A stretch of 12,522 bases of DNA, from contig NZ_CAJZFD010000045.1 in NCBI RefSeq assembly GCF_915069625.1, forward strand, positions 1 to 12,522, in the 5' to 3' direction. The notes below the pieces were generated by a model. That model had not been told where the DNA came from. It saw nothing but the letters and a program-made list of their open reading frames with translations, and made no database searches. This stretch comes from an uncultured Veillonella sp. Its GTDB lineage: Bacteria; Bacillota; Negativicutes; Veillonellales; Veillonellaceae. A program made the position numbers and the translations under genes. Shown piece after piece: positions 1 through 7,933 of the stretch (within the stretch, counting starts at the first letter, position 1; every line of letters starts with the position of its first letter).

Positions 1-903
1 ATCTTGTGTACCTAGTACTTCTTGAGCACAGTAGGATACAAGGTTTTCTGTTAAACGAATTGCATCTTCTACATCACCATATGCTTGGTAGGATTCGATA
101 GTTGTGAATTCTGGGTTATGGCGATTATCGATACCTTCATTACGGAAACAACGGTTCATTTCGAATACGCGTTCCATACCGCCAACAATTAAACGTTTTA
201 AGTATAATTCAGGTGCAATACGCATATAGATATCAATATCAAGCGCATTGTGATGCGTAATGAATGGACGAGCAGCAGCACCACCTGGAATTGGATGCAT
301 CATAGGTGTTTCCACTTCCATGAAGCCATCGTTCATCATATATTCGCGAATCTTCGCAACGATTTTAGAACGTTTAATAAATGTATCGCGTACTTCTGGA
401 TTTACGATTAAATCTACATAACGTTGACGATAACGAAGTTCAGTATCCTTTAAACCATGCCATTTTTCAGGTAATGGACGCAATGCTTTGGATAACAATG
501 TCAATTTGTCGACTTTAATCGTAACTTCACCACTGTGAGTTCTAAATACATGGCCTTCAATGCCTACAATATCGCCAATATCAAGCATTTTTACATATTT
601 GTAATTATCTTCGCCCAATACATCTTTGCGGAAATATACTTGGATATCACCAGACAAATCGCGAATATTGGCAAATGCTGTTTTACCATGGGAACGGATT
701 GTCATCAAACGGCCTGCAATAACTACAGGTTGACCGTCATATTTCAAGAAGAAGTCATCTTTAATGTCTTTTGCATTATCTTTTACAACAAAACGTTGAC
801 CAAATGGATAGATACCATCCGCTTCGTATTCAGCCAATTTATCGCGGCGAATTTGCATTTGCTCATTCAGCTCTTCTTGTACATTTTTAATTTCTTCACT
901 CAT
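1..903 (-). CDS. lysS: Lysyl-tRNA synthetase, class II (N-terminal 301 codons, cut by window edge)
   Basis: Charges tRNA-Lys with lysine in the cytoplasm, using ATP. Translating the minus strand from the ATG at 903 gives an open frame through to base 1. The N-terminal part has the OB-fold anticodon-binding pattern of class II LysRS (RSHGKTAFANIRDLSGDIQVYF-like stretch, roughly residues 67-88). This is followed by the catalytic core entry with GGAAARPF and motif 2 (FEMNRCFRNEG, then RHNPEFT). The family is about 490-500 residues, so some 190 C-terminal residues with motif 3 lie beyond the window. Motif 2 has Cys where Asn is common (RNFRNEG), a mild variation. The start is supported by GAGG about 7 nt upstream. 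The gene begins 29 nt after the greA stop and has no visible promoter of its own, so it is probably co-transcribed with greA. Confidence 0.96.
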   Translation of the reverse strand, partial: MSEEIKNVQEELNEQMQIRRDKLAEYEADGIYPFGQRFVVKDNAKDIKDDFFLKYDGQPVVIAGRLMTIRSHGKTAFANIRDLSGDIQVYFRKDVLGEDNYKYVKMLDIGDIVGIEGHVFRTHSGEVTIKVDKLTLLSKALRPLPEKWHGLKDTELRYRQRYVDLIVNPEVRDTFIKRSKIVAKIREYMMNDGFMEVETPMMHPIPGGAAARPFITHHNALDIDIYMRIAPELYLKRLIVGGMERVFEMNRCFRNEGIDNRHNPEFTTIESYQAYGDVEDAIRLTENLVSYCAQEVLGTQD

Positions 904-932
904 GTTATCGCCTCTTCGTCAGTAAATGTAAA

Positions 933-1406
933 TTATTGGATTGCTAACACTTTGAATGTAACAGGACCATCTGGTGTGGAAACTTCTACTTCATCACCTT
1001 TACGTTTGCCCAAAATAGCTTTACCTACAGGAGATTCGTTAGAGATACGATTGTTAAATGGATCCGCTTCAGAGGAACCAACGATAACATATTCTAATTC
1101 ATCATTGTACATTGTATCTAATACAGTTACTTTGCTACCTACGGATACAACATCACCTTTTACGGATTCGTCGATGATTTTCGCAGTGTTAATTTTATTT
1201 TCAAGCTCTACAATATGACCTTCGATGAAAGCTTGTTCATTTTTTGCATCATCATATTCAGAGTTTTCACTGATATCGCCATATTCAATAGCAGTCTTAA
1301 TACGTTCAGACACTTCAATACGACGTACAGATTTATAATACGTTAATTCTTCTTCTAATTTCTTTAAACCTTCGGCGGTAAGTAATGTTTCTTTTACGTC
1401 TGCCAT
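933..1406 (-). CDS. greA: Transcription elongation factor GreA
   Basis: Binds the RNA polymerase secondary channel and stimulates cleavage of backtracked transcripts, rescuing stalled complexes. The 157-residue length is normal. The N-terminal coiled coil carries the acidic tip [16 protein letters not shown] (residues 43-58; Asp44 and Glu47 correspond to the catalytic-tip acids). The C-terminal FKBP-like domain has the [19 protein letters not shown] signature (122-140). The ATG at 1406 follows a G-rich stretch (GAGTGGGG) acting as ribosome binding site. The gene lies between dusB and lysS on the same strand. Its own perfect-consensus promoter lies upstream at 1499-1527, with a terminator-like hairpin (1443-1471) between promoter and start codon, which suggests premature termination as a control point. 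Identification is secure; the regulation is inference. Confidence 0.97.
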   Translation of the reverse strand: MADVKETLLTAEGLKKLEEELTYYKSVRRIEVSERIKTAIEYGDISENSEYDDAKNEQAFIEGHIVELENKINTAKIIDESVKGDVVSVGSKVTVLDTMYNDELEYVIVGSSEADPFNNRISNESPVGKAILGKRKGDEVEVSTPDGPVTFKVLAIQ

Positions 1407-1442
1407 GGGTACCCCACTCTTTCTACATATAAATAAAATAAG

Positions 1443-1471
1443 AAAAAAGTGCCATAGTAAGATGACACCTT
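1443..1471 (-). terminator. Intrinsic terminator-like hairpin in the greA leader / 3' of dusB
   Basis: On the minus strand, AAGGTGTCAT, a 6-nt loop CTTACT and ATGGCACTT form a stem of about 10 bp (two G-U wobbles), followed directly by a run of six T. It can terminate dusB read-through. It also lies downstream of the greA promoter (1499-1527), so it sits inside the greA 5' leader. The predicted short transcript from about 1492 to 1443 would be near 50 nt. Confidence 0.8.
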
Positions 1472-1498
1472 GTCTTTTGTTTCTAAATTATCTCAACC

Positions 1499-1527
1499 AT
1501 TATATAAAAATACTGTACATTTGTCAA
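1499..1527 (-). promoter_or_regulatory. Perfect-consensus vegetative promoter for greA
   Basis: On the minus strand, TTGACA (1527-1522) is separated by exactly 17 bp from TATAAT (1504-1499). This is a full match to the housekeeping sigma consensus in both boxes and in spacing. The -35 box starts 5 bp past the dusB stop codon. Predicted transcription start is near 1492-1493, giving a greA leader of about 86 nt that contains the hairpin at 1443-1471. Confidence 0.88.
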
Positions 1528-1532
1528 TCTAA

Positions 1533-2519
1533 CTACATTTCAGACAGTATTTTACGATATGATTCTAGCTCATTGTGAAAGCTTGTTACGGTATGAATTG
1601 TATTCACACGATTGCGCCAATATGCAGATTCAGGGAGTCCCTTCATATACCAGCCTGCATGAGTTCGTATTTCCTTAACAGCCATACTCTCCCCCTTATA
1701 TTGACACAATAGATCAAAATGCTTTAACAACATATCGAGACGTTCAATATCAGTTGGCGCCGGTAACACTTCACCAGTCTCTAAATAATGGTGAATGCGA
1801 CCGAAGATCCAAGGATTGCCCTGTGCACCACGGCCTACCATTACCGCATCACATCCCGTTTCATCGAGCATGCGCTTCGCATCCTCTGGTTCCACGATAT
1901 CCCCATTGCCAATTACAGGCACGGATACTGCCTCTTTTACAGCCTTAATATAGGACCAGTCCGCATGACCACTGTACATTTGTTCCTTTGTACGGCCATG
2001 TACAGCAATTGCTGCGACCCCCGTGGATTCGATGCGCTTTGCAAAGTCTACTACATTGATAGATTCACTATCCCAACCAATGCGCATTTTCACCGTTACA
2101 GGTACATCGACAGCCTTAACTGCCGCTTGTGCTACGCGTGCTGCCAAATCAGGATTCTTCATAAGTGCAGAGCCATCCCCTGAGGAAACAACTTTTTTAA
2201 CAGGACAACCCATATTGATATCTACAATATCTGCACCCGCATCAGCTACAACCTTTGCACCGATGGCAATCGCCTCTGGATTAGAACCAAAGATTTGCAT
2301 AGAAACAGGACGTTCTACATCTTCAAGGCGCAACAATTCATGAGTGCGCTCATTTTTATATTTAATGCCCATAGCACTTACCATTTCGGTACATACCAAG
2401 GCAGCGCCATGCTCTTTAGCAAGTAAACGATAGGCAATATCGCTAACCCCTGCCATTGGTGCTAATATGGCTTGACCATCAATTTTGACGGATCCTATTT
2501 GCCATTGTTTATTGTTCAT
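1533..2519 (-). CDS. dusB: tRNA-dihydrouridine synthase, DusB type
   Basis: FMN-dependent enzyme that reduces uridines in tRNA (D-loop) to dihydrouridine using NADPH. The 328 residues match the family length. Visible motifs: APMAGVSD (20-27, FMN-binding barrel start), [11 protein letters not shown] with catalytic Cys105, KMRIGW (144-149), HGRT (174-177), GNGDI (204-208) and GRGAQGNPW (229-237), then the helical tRNA-binding C-terminal part. The ATG at 2519 has AGGGGA about 11 nt upstream, slightly far but acceptable. The gene lies between coaX and greA, and dusB beside lysS is a familiar Firmicutes arrangement. A terminator hairpin 21-47 bp upstream leaves no room for a complete promoter after it, so dusB transcripts must pass through that hairpin, by read-through or from the weak promoter at 2602-2607. 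Confidence 0.96.
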   Translation of the reverse strand: MNNKQWQIGSVKIDGQAILAPMAGVSDIAYRLLAKEHGAALVCTEMVSAMGIKYKNERTHELLRLEDVERPVSMQIFGSNPEAIAIGAKVVADAGADIVDINMGCPVKKVVSSGDGSALMKNPDLAARVAQAAVKAVDVPVTVKMRIGWDSESINVVDFAKRIESTGVAAIAVHGRTKEQMYSGHADWSYIKAVKEAVSVPVIGNGDIVEPEDAKRMLDETGCDAVMVGRGAQGNPWIFGRIHHYLETGEVLPAPTDIERLDMLLKHFDLLCQYKGESMAVKEIRTHAGWYMKGLPESAYWRNRVNTIHTVTSFHNELESYRKILSEM

Positions 2520-2539
2520 ATAATTCTATATCCCCTAAC

Positions 2540-2566
2540 AAAAAGGGTACAGCATAAGCTGTACCC
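2540..2566 (-). terminator. Rho-independent terminator after coaX (in the dusB leader)
   Basis: On the minus strand, GGGTACAGC, a 4-nt loop and GCTGTACCC form a perfect 9-bp GC-rich stem followed by TTTTT. It lies 47 nt after the coaX stop. It is also only 20 bp from the dusB start codon, so it doubles as a barrier in the dusB leader. Confidence 0.88.
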
Positions 2567-2582
2567 GAATGTACACTACTTC

Positions 2583-2607
2583 GTTACATATACGTAACTA
2601 TATTATA
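2583..2607 (-). promoter_or_regulatory. Possible dusB promoter (-10) with overlapping palindrome
   Basis: TATAAT on the minus strand (2607-2602) lies just after the coaX stop; no convincing -35 is seen 16-18 bp upstream. Seven of eight base pairs of the 16-bp element GTTACATATACGTAAC (2583-2598) are symmetric, and it covers the predicted start site near 2595, where an operator could act. The promoter is tentative; the palindrome itself is directly visible. Confidence 0.4.
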
Positions 2608-2613
2608 GTAGCA

Positions 2614-3381
2614 TTATTTATTTCTTTCGTAAATAAGACGTAAGCCTTCTAATGTAAGCATAGGCTCTACATGATCAATGCAGTCTGTAGCGCTGCTGAT
2701 AAGCTGTGCTAAACCGCCTGTAGCCACTACAGTTACTTGACCTCCCATTTCAGCTTTCATACGAGATACGAGACCTTCTACTTGGCCTACGTAGCCATAG
2801 AACATACCAGATTGCATAGAAGATACGGTATTGCGACAAATCACTTGACCAGGATCTCTGACATCGATACGTGGCAATTTAGCAGCCCGTTGGAATAAAG
2901 CCTCCGCAGAAATTGTAACACCTGGAGTAATTACACCGCCCATATAATCGCCATTACCTTGAACCGCACAATAGGTTGTAGCTGTACCAAAGTCGATAAT
3001 GATTAAATCCCCTTTATATTGTTCATGAGCTGCCACAGCATTTACAATTCTGTCAGCCCCTACTTCACGAGGATTATCATACTTAATAGCGATACCAGTC
3101 TTAGTACCAGGTCCAACAATGAGAGGATTTACATTAAAATAACGTAAACATACGCGTTCTAATGTAGGCATCAACGGTGGCACAACTGAAGAAATGATAA
3201 TATCTTTAATATCTTTCACATCAACCTTGCGATCGTGGAAGAATAAATTCATCATCAACATGCCATATTCATCGGTGGTCCGAACGCGATCCGTGGAAAT
3301 ACGCCAGTGACCTACAAGATCTGTCTTGTCGTATACACCGAGAACAATATTGGTGTTCCCCACATCAATTACTAATAACAT
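2614..3381 (-). CDS. coaX: Type III pantothenate kinase
   Basis: Phosphorylates pantothenate with ATP, the first committed step of coenzyme A synthesis. The 255 residues and actin-like (ASKHA) motifs identify the type III enzyme: DVGNTN (6-11, phosphate-binding loop), SSVVPP (64-69), GADR (108-111, pantothenate site and catalytic acid), DFGTATT (130-136) and GGVITPG (148-154). The start is well set: AGGAGG lies 5 nt before the ATG and overlaps the stop codon of birA (TAGGAGG), so translation is probably coupled to birA. A clear terminator follows at 2540-2566. In B. subtilis coaX follows ftsH directly; here the transporter and birA intervene. Together with BirA it supplies cofactors for CoA- and biotin-dependent carboxyl metabolism (inference from context). 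Confidence 0.97.
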   Translation of the reverse strand: MLLVIDVGNTNIVLGVYDKTDLVGHWRISTDRVRTTDEYGMLMMNLFFHDRKVDVKDIKDIIISSVVPPLMPTLERVCLRYFNVNPLIVGPGTKTGIAIKYDNPREVGADRIVNAVAAHEQYKGDLIIIDFGTATTYCAVQGNGDYMGGVITPGVTISAEALFQRAAKLPRIDVRDPGQVICRNTVSSMQSGMFYGYVGQVEGLVSRMKAEMGGQVTVVATGGLAQLISSATDCIDHVEPMLTLEGLRLIYERNK

Positions 3382-3390
3382 GAATGCCTC

Positions 3391-4365
3391 CTATTTGCGC
3401 GGACGAATTGACACGTCCCCTGCCACAATACGTTTAACTGTCCCATCAGGGATTCTTACTAATAAGTTACCATCTTCATCAATATCTGTAGCTACCCCTT
3501 CATAGGTATTTCCTGGTGCTCTCACTTCAATTTCTTCGCCAAGGGTTACCGATAATCGGCGCCATTCATTTAAGGTTTCCTCAAAGCCACTATCGAGGAC
3601 TTCATAATATTGATGTTCTAAGGATTCCAAAATAATTTTAAAAGCTTCTGTCCGTTCAATATCAATGCCTTCCATTGTTAATGACGTAGCAATTAACTTC
3701 AATTCTTCTGGAAGTTCTTCTTGTTTAGTCTTAACATTGACACCTATACCCATAACAATATAGGAAATTTCCTCCATAGAGCCGGACATCTCAGTCAAAA
3801 TACCAACTAATTTACGACCATTTACAAGGATATCATTTGGCCATTTAATACCCGCATCTGTAAGGCCCATTTTATGAAAAGCCTTTGTTAATGCCACGGC
3901 TGCCATCAATGTACACTTCGGTGCTTCTACTGGTGCAAAGTCAGGGCGTAAAATGAGACTAAACCATAGACCTTTTCCGAATGGAGAATACCATCCACGA
4001 GACAAACGACCGCGTCCAGCAGCCTGTTCCTCTGTAACAACAACAGTGCCTTCTTCTGCACCTTGTTGTGCTAAGCGACGAGCTTCTAGGTTTGTAGATT
4101 CGGTAGTGTCCATATAGACATACCGTTTGCCAAATACATCTGTTTTTAAGATTTGCTTCATTGCTAATGGACTCAACAAATCAGGTTCCTCCAATAATCG
4201 ATACCCCCTCTTGGTATAAGATTCTATTTTGTAGCCTTTTTGACGTAATGCTTTGATATGCTTCCAAATAGCTGTGCGCGAAACATGACACGCTTCTGAC
4301 ATATCTTGTCCCGATACGAAACTACCTTGGTTTTGTCTCAAGAATTCTAATACTTCATCACGCAT
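3391..4365 (-). CDS. birA: Bifunctional biotin-protein ligase / biotin operon repressor BirA
   Basis: Activates biotin to biotinyl-5'-AMP and attaches it to carrier lysines of biotin enzymes; the holo-repressor dimer can bind DNA. The 324 residues contain all three expected parts. A winged helix-turn-helix spans about 1-60 (SEACHVSRTAIWKHIKALR). The catalytic domain has TESTN (88-92), the AAGRGRLSRGW biotin/AMP loop (115-125), KWPNDI with the catalytic Lys174, and GIGVN near 206-210. A C-terminal SH3-like domain spans about 275-324. Because the HTH is present, this is the regulatory class of BirA. The ATG at 4365 follows AAAGGGG at 9 nt. A near-palindrome resembling biotin-operator half-sites lies 19 bp upstream (4384-4403), suggesting autoregulation. 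The gene is divergent from the transporter at 4537 and 9 nt ahead of coaX. Confidence 0.96.
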   Translation of the reverse strand: MRDEVLEFLRQNQGSFVSGQDMSEACHVSRTAIWKHIKALRQKGYKIESYTKRGYRLLEEPDLLSPLAMKQILKTDVFGKRYVYMDTTESTNLEARRLAQQGAEEGTVVVTEEQAAGRGRLSRGWYSPFGKGLWFSLILRPDFAPVEAPKCTLMAAVALTKAFHKMGLTDAGIKWPNDILVNGRKLVGILTEMSGSMEEISYIVMGIGVNVKTKQEELPEELKLIATSLTMEGIDIERTEAFKIILESLEHQYYEVLDSGFEETLNEWRRLSVTLGEEIEVRAPGNTYEGVATDIDEDGNLLVRIPDGTVKRIVAGDVSIRPRK

Positions 4366-4383
4366 AGTTTAGAGCCCCTTTCT

Positions 4384-4403
4384 TTGTCAACCTAGGTTTA
4401 CAA
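4384..4403. promoter_or_regulatory. Near-perfect 20-bp palindrome, possible BirA operator
   Basis: TTGTCAACCTAGGTTTACAA is symmetric at 9 of 10 base pairs. Read on the minus strand it begins TTGTAAACC and ends GGTTGACAA. These equal (9/9) and nearly equal (8/9) the half-sites known for biotin operators. The gap between halves is 2 bp rather than the usual 14-16, so assignment to BirA is tentative. It lies between the birA start codon and the proposed birA promoter. Confidence 0.5.
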
Positions 4404-4410
4404 TTCGATT

Positions 4411-4439
4411 GTACAAGTGTACCCTATAAAATGCAAGGA
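4411..4439 (-). promoter_or_regulatory. Candidate birA promoter
   Basis: On the minus strand, TTGCAT is separated by 17 bp from TACAAT (5 of 6 to the -10 consensus; -35 is weak at 3 of 6). The predicted start site is close to 4403, at the edge of the palindrome at 4384-4403, so a bound repressor would block initiation. Spacing is good but box quality is moderate. Confidence 0.42.
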
Positions 4440-4456
4440 TTATTTAAAATAATTAA

Positions 4457-4465
4457 TGGTATAAT
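4457..4465 (+). promoter_or_regulatory. Extended -10 promoter for the ThrE-family gene
   Basis: TGGTATAAT is a perfect extended -10 (TGnTATAAT) on the plus strand. The region 16-18 bp upstream is AT-rich with no TTGACA-like box. The predicted start near 4472 leaves a leader of about 65 nt before the ATG at 4537. Confidence 0.6.
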
Positions 4466-4536
4466 ACATGTAGTATTAAGTTATACCTTATGTAAAAGAT
4501 AACAATAGTATAGTCTATCATTATCTGGGGAGATAT

Positions 4537-5880
4537 ATGCAACAATTTACATTAGAAGAAAAAAATGAAGTTCTAGAGAACCCATTTATCCATATTCACA
4601 GAAAACTTGATGTTCTATTAAACATAGGCAAGTTACTTATGGAATGTGGTGCTGATACAAATCGGATCATTGAAGAGATGTTAAAAGCTGCCACATTTAT
4701 GGGTATTCCTCATAATTACTTAAACATTCATATTTCATATACCACCATCATGGTAAATCTATTACACAAAGAACGGTCCATAACGGTGTTCAGAAAAACA
4801 CCAGTTCATGTTCCCAATATGGCCATGATCAATGCCGTATCTAAACTCACATGGCGCGCCTTCGAACGACATTACTCGCTCACAACCTATGAGCAGCTCA
4901 TTTCAAAATTAGATTCTACTATTCCTGTATATCCTGATTGGATAAAGGGTATTGCATGTGCACTAGGTTCTGCAGGGCTCGCCTTTCTATATAGTGGTGA
5001 TATGATAGCTTTTATAGTAACAATTATATGTTCTCTAATCGGCTATTTCACACGTACTCTATCCGTGCGTTTAGGCTGTAATGAGTATGTAGGTATTGCA
5101 TTAGGTGGATTTGCCGCTATGGTTTCTGCCTACGGTTTCTATTCACATATTGAACAGGATTCATTAGTTTATGTTCTCGTATGCTGTACCTTATTTATGA
5201 TTCCAGGCGTACCGCTTATTAATGCCGTCATTGATACAATAAACAATCATATCCTATCGGGTATTACACGAGCCATTAGAACAATTCTCATCGTAGGTAG
5301 TATGACCTTAGGTATGGCCATGGCCTTATACTTTAGTCCAATGCCTGCATTTAGTTTTGTAGACATTAAACCTCATGTACTATCCATTGAACAGATTATA
5401 GGTTCTTTTATGGCCGCTGCGTCATTCGCTGTTTTATTTAACGCTCCTGTACGCCTCTTGCTCTCAATCGGTATTGGCGGGGTATTATGTGTCTTTATTC
5501 GTAATTTACTAGCTGTTGAATTGGGATTCTCTATTGCCGGGGCCACCTTTGTAGGGGCCGCCGTGATGAGCATTATTTATGTAAAAGTTTCTACCTGGCT
5601 TAAAACATCTAGTACGATTATTATCGTTCCGTCTGCTATCGCATTAATGCCAGGGATTCTATATTATCGTTTTCTTTTCGATATGCTTCACATCAATGCA
5701 CTCAATGAATCCGGCCTTGTTTATATGGTACAAAATGGTGTAACAGGTATTTTAACTATCGTTGGCATCGCTGTCGGTGTGGCCATACCAAATGTATTAG
5801 CACAGAAATACTTAAAATCACTTAAGGAACGTCGCATACAAGAATATTTAGCAACCCGTCACATCAACGATGGACAATAA
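4537..5880 (+). CDS. ThrE-family (threonine/serine exporter-like) membrane protein, fused single-chain form
   Basis: Probable inner-membrane exporter of small amino acids or related metabolites; the ThrE/YjjP-YjjB family is known for threonine/serine or dicarboxylate efflux, and the substrate here cannot be read from sequence. In this 447-residue chain, residues 1-130 form a soluble family-specific domain (KLLMECGADTNRIIEEML near 32-49). About ten hydrophobic segments follow, in two blocks: roughly 136-266 (closing with IPGVPLINAVIDTINNHIL, 222-240) and 285-425 (with VPSAIALMPGILYY, 364-377). That matches a DUF1212-type half fused to a DUF3815-type half, which many bacteria encode as two genes. 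The start is the ATG after GGGGAG. It is the only plus-strand gene, divergent from birA and convergent with ftsH, and interrupts an otherwise co-oriented cluster. Base use does not look foreign. Confidence 0.88.
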   Translation: MQQFTLEEKNEVLENPFIHIHRKLDVLLNIGKLLMECGADTNRIIEEMLKAATFMGIPHNYLNIHISYTTIMVNLLHKERSITVFRKTPVHVPNMAMINAVSKLTWRAFERHYSLTTYEQLISKLDSTIPVYPDWIKGIACALGSAGLAFLYSGDMIAFIVTIICSLIGYFTRTLSVRLGCNEYVGIALGGFAAMVSAYGFYSHIEQDSLVYVLVCCTLFMIPGVPLINAVIDTINNHILSGITRAIRTILIVGSMTLGMAMALYFSPMPAFSFVDIKPHVLSIEQIIGSFMAAASFAVLFNAPVRLLLSIGIGGVLCVFIRNLLAVELGFSIAGATFVGAAVMSIIYVKVSTWLKTSSTIIIVPSAIALMPGILYYRFLFDMLHINALNESGLVYMVQNGVTGILTIVGIAVGVAIPNVLAQKYLKSLKERRIQEYLATRHINDGQ

Positions 5881-5914
5881 AAAGAGCTGGTCTCCAAGGA
5901 GATCAGCTCTTTTT
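5879..5914. terminator. Bidirectional intrinsic terminator between the ThrE-family gene and ftsH
   Basis: GAGCTGGTCTCC and GGAGATCAGCTC form a strong stem (one G-T position, small CC-AA-GG apex), flanked by five A on the left and five T on the right. It therefore has a U-tract in either direction. It overlaps the plus-strand stop codon and lies 16 bp past the ftsH stop, so it serves both convergent genes. Confidence 0.93.
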
Positions 5915-5930
5915 ATTTGGACAGTTTCCA

Positions 5931-7859
5931 TTATTTAATTTCGTTAGAAGGTGTTTCACTAGGAGCTTCCACTGTAGAAGTGTGCTCATTAGCGTCAACA
6001 ACCTCTGGTACTACAATACCTGCTGCTTCTAACGTAGCTTTAGGTTCCTCTATTTCAGGGGCTTTTGTTGTACCATATTTGTAAAGATTATCTACCGCTT
6101 TTGCATCGATTGTTTCTTCCTCTAATAAAGCATTTGCCATATCATGTAAGAATTTCTCGTTATCGCTAAGAAGTTTTGTTACATCTTTATAAGCATCTTC
6201 AACAATACGATGAATTTCAGTATCGATTTTTGCAGCAATTTCTTCACTGTAGTTGCGTTCATGGCCAAGGTTTTTACCTAAGAATACTTGTTCTTGTTGT
6301 TCACCAAATACGATTGGGCCAAGCTCATCACTCATGCCCCAACGCGTTACCATGGCGCGCGCTGTATTCGTTACACTTTGAAGGTCACCAGAAGCACCTG
6401 TACTGATTTCATCCAAAATCAAGGCCTCTGCCACACGACCACCAAGAGCTACGCGAATATCCGCTAATAATTGAGATTTTGTTTTGTAGTTTTGTTCCTC
6501 TGTAGGAAGCATCATAGTGTAACCACCTGCTGCGCCACGAGGAATGATTGTTACCTTATGAACAGGATCTGCATGAGGCAACAAATGTGCCACAATGGCA
6601 TGACCAGATTCATGGTACGCTGTTAACTTGCGATCCTTATCACTCACAATGTGACTGCGGCGTTCAGGACCCATGCTAACCTTTTCACTAGCTTCTTCAA
6701 CTTCAGCCATAGTGATTACTTTTTTGTTAAGACGAGCCGCTAATAGAGCCGCTTCGTTTAACAAGTTACTTAAGTCGGCACCAGTAAAGCCTGGTGTTTT
6801 CTTCGCAATTGTTTTCAAGTCTACATCGTCAGCTAACGGCTTGTTACGAGCGTGAACTTTTAAGATTGCTTCACGACCGCGTAAGTCTGGACGACCTACG
6901 ATAACTTGACGGTCAAAACGACCTGGACGCAAGAGCGCTGGGTCAAGAATATCTGGGCGGTTTGTAGCTGCGATGGTAATAATACCTTCGTTGGCACCGA
7001 AGCCATCCATTTCAACGAGCAATTGGTTCAATGTTTGTTCACGTTCATCGTGACCACCACCAAGACCTGCGCCACGTTGGCGACCAACCGCATCAATTTC
7101 GTCGATGAAGATAATACATGGCGCATTCTTTTTCGCTTGTGTAAAAAGATCACGTACACGAGATGCACCAACACCTACGAACATTTCTACGAAATCAGAA
7201 CCGGAAATCGTAAAGAATGGTACACCTGCTTCACCAGCAACAGCTTTAGCAAGCAATGTTTTACCTGTACCTGGAGGTCCCGCTAATAATACGCCTTTCG
7301 GAATTTTAGCACCGATAGCTGTAAATTTGCCTGGATCCTTCAAGAATTCTACTACTTCTTCTAATTCTTGTTTTGCTTCTTCCGCACCTGCTACATCTTT
7401 GAAGCTAACCTTTACATTACCTTCACCCATCAATTTAGCACGGCTTTTACCAAAGTTCATCACTCGGCCACCGCCACCTTGTGTTTGTTGCATAATGAAG
7501 AAGAACAACACTACCAAGATGATAATAGGAATAGCAGAACCTAAAAGGCTCATCCACCAAGCTGGTTGCTCAGGTGGGGCTGCTGTAATTTCTACGCCAT
7601 TATCTTGTAATGTTTTGATTAATGTTTCATCACTTGGCGCATAAGAATTGAATTCTGTTCCATTTTTTAGTTTACCTTTAATACCATGATCATTGGTAAT
7701 CGTTACGGACTCAACCTTTTTCTGTTGTACTTGTTGAATAAATCCTGTGTAACTTAATTCAGATTTATTCGCACTTTGACCAGAGAAAGCGTCAATGGCG
7801 ATAACGAAAGCGGCAATGATAAGTAAATAAAGGACGATATTTTTAGTAAATCGACCCAA
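5931..7859 (-). CDS. ftsH: ATP-dependent zinc metalloprotease FtsH
   Basis: Hexameric inner-membrane AAA protease that extracts and degrades damaged membrane proteins and selected soluble regulators. Domains in the 642 residues: TM1 about 7-24, extracytoplasmic domain about 25-100, TM2 about 104-123. The AAA module has Walker A GPPGTGKT (194-201), pore motif FVGVG (227-231), Walker B IIFIDEID (249-256) and the second region of homology [19 protein letters not shown] (299-317). The M41 protease domain has HESGH (416-420, zinc and catalysis) and Asp492 as third zinc ligand. The last 45 residues are an acidic, Pro/Glu-rich tail. The start is TTG at 7859: AAGGGG lies 7 nt upstream and no in-frame ATG fits. 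It follows hpt, as in many Firmicutes. A probable extended -10 promoter and a leader hairpin lie at 7902-7939. Confidence 0.97.
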   Translation of the reverse strand: MGRFTKNIVLYLLIIAAFVIAIDAFSGQSANKSELSYTGFIQQVQQKKVESVTITNDHGIKGKLKNGTEFNSYAPSDETLIKTLQDNGVEITAAPPEQPAWWMSLLGSAIPIIILVVLFFFIMQQTQGGGGRVMNFGKSRAKLMGEGNVKVSFKDVAGAEEAKQELEEVVEFLKDPGKFTAIGAKIPKGVLLAGPPGTGKTLLAKAVAGEAGVPFFTISGSDFVEMFVGVGASRVRDLFTQAKKNAPCIIFIDEIDAVGRQRGAGLGGGHDEREQTLNQLLVEMDGFGANEGIITIAATNRPDILDPALLRPGRFDRQVIVGRPDLRGREAILKVHARNKPLADDVDLKTIAKKTPGFTGADLSNLLNEAALLAARLNKKVITMAEVEEASEKVSMGPERRSHIVSDKDRKLTAYHESGHAIVAHLLPHADPVHKVTIIPRGAAGGYTMMLPTEEQNYKTKSQLLADIRVALGGRVAEALILDEISTGASGDLQSVTNTARAMVTRWGMSDELGPIVFGEQQEQVFLGKNLGHERNYSEEIAAKIDTEIHRIVEDAYKDVTKLLSDNEKFLHDMANALLEEETIDAKAVDNLYKYGTTKAPEIEEPKATLEAAGIVVPEVVDANEHTSTVEAPSETPSNEIK

Positions 7860-7901
7860 AATATTACCCCTTTCAATAGTAATTTAGTTGTATAAACGAA
7901 T

Positions 7902-7930
7902 TGAGTACATCTCATTGAGAGATGCACTCA
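7902..7930 (-). promoter_or_regulatory. Strong hairpin at the predicted 5' end of the ftsH transcript
   Basis: On the minus strand, TGAGTGCATCTC, a 5-nt loop TCAAT and GAGATGTACTCA make a 12-bp stem with a single G-U wobble. On the plus strand the same position is an A-C mismatch, so the structure fits best as minus-strand RNA. No U-tract follows, so it is a poor terminator. It may stabilise the mRNA, mark the 3' end of hpt or bind a regulator. Confidence 0.55.
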
Positions 7931-7933
7931 TAT

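Noticed and set aside
535..1218. 227-codon plus-strand open frame across the lysS/greA boundary
   Set aside because: It is antisense to two well-identified genes, has no ribosome binding site and its hydrophobic composition follows from reading those genes backwards.
1754..2343. Three overlapping plus-strand open frames inside dusB
   Set aside because: Antisense to DusB motifs, mutually overlapping in different frames, no ribosome binding sites or promoters.
7105..7644. 179-codon plus-strand open frame inside ftsH
   Set aside because: Antisense shadow of the FtsH AAA domain; low-complexity Ser/Thr/Pro content and no start signals.
7902..7930. CIRCE-type heat-shock operator before ftsH
   Set aside because: The arms (TGAGTGCATCTC/GAGATGTACTCA, 5-nt loop) do not match TTAGCACTC-N9-GAGTGCTAA.
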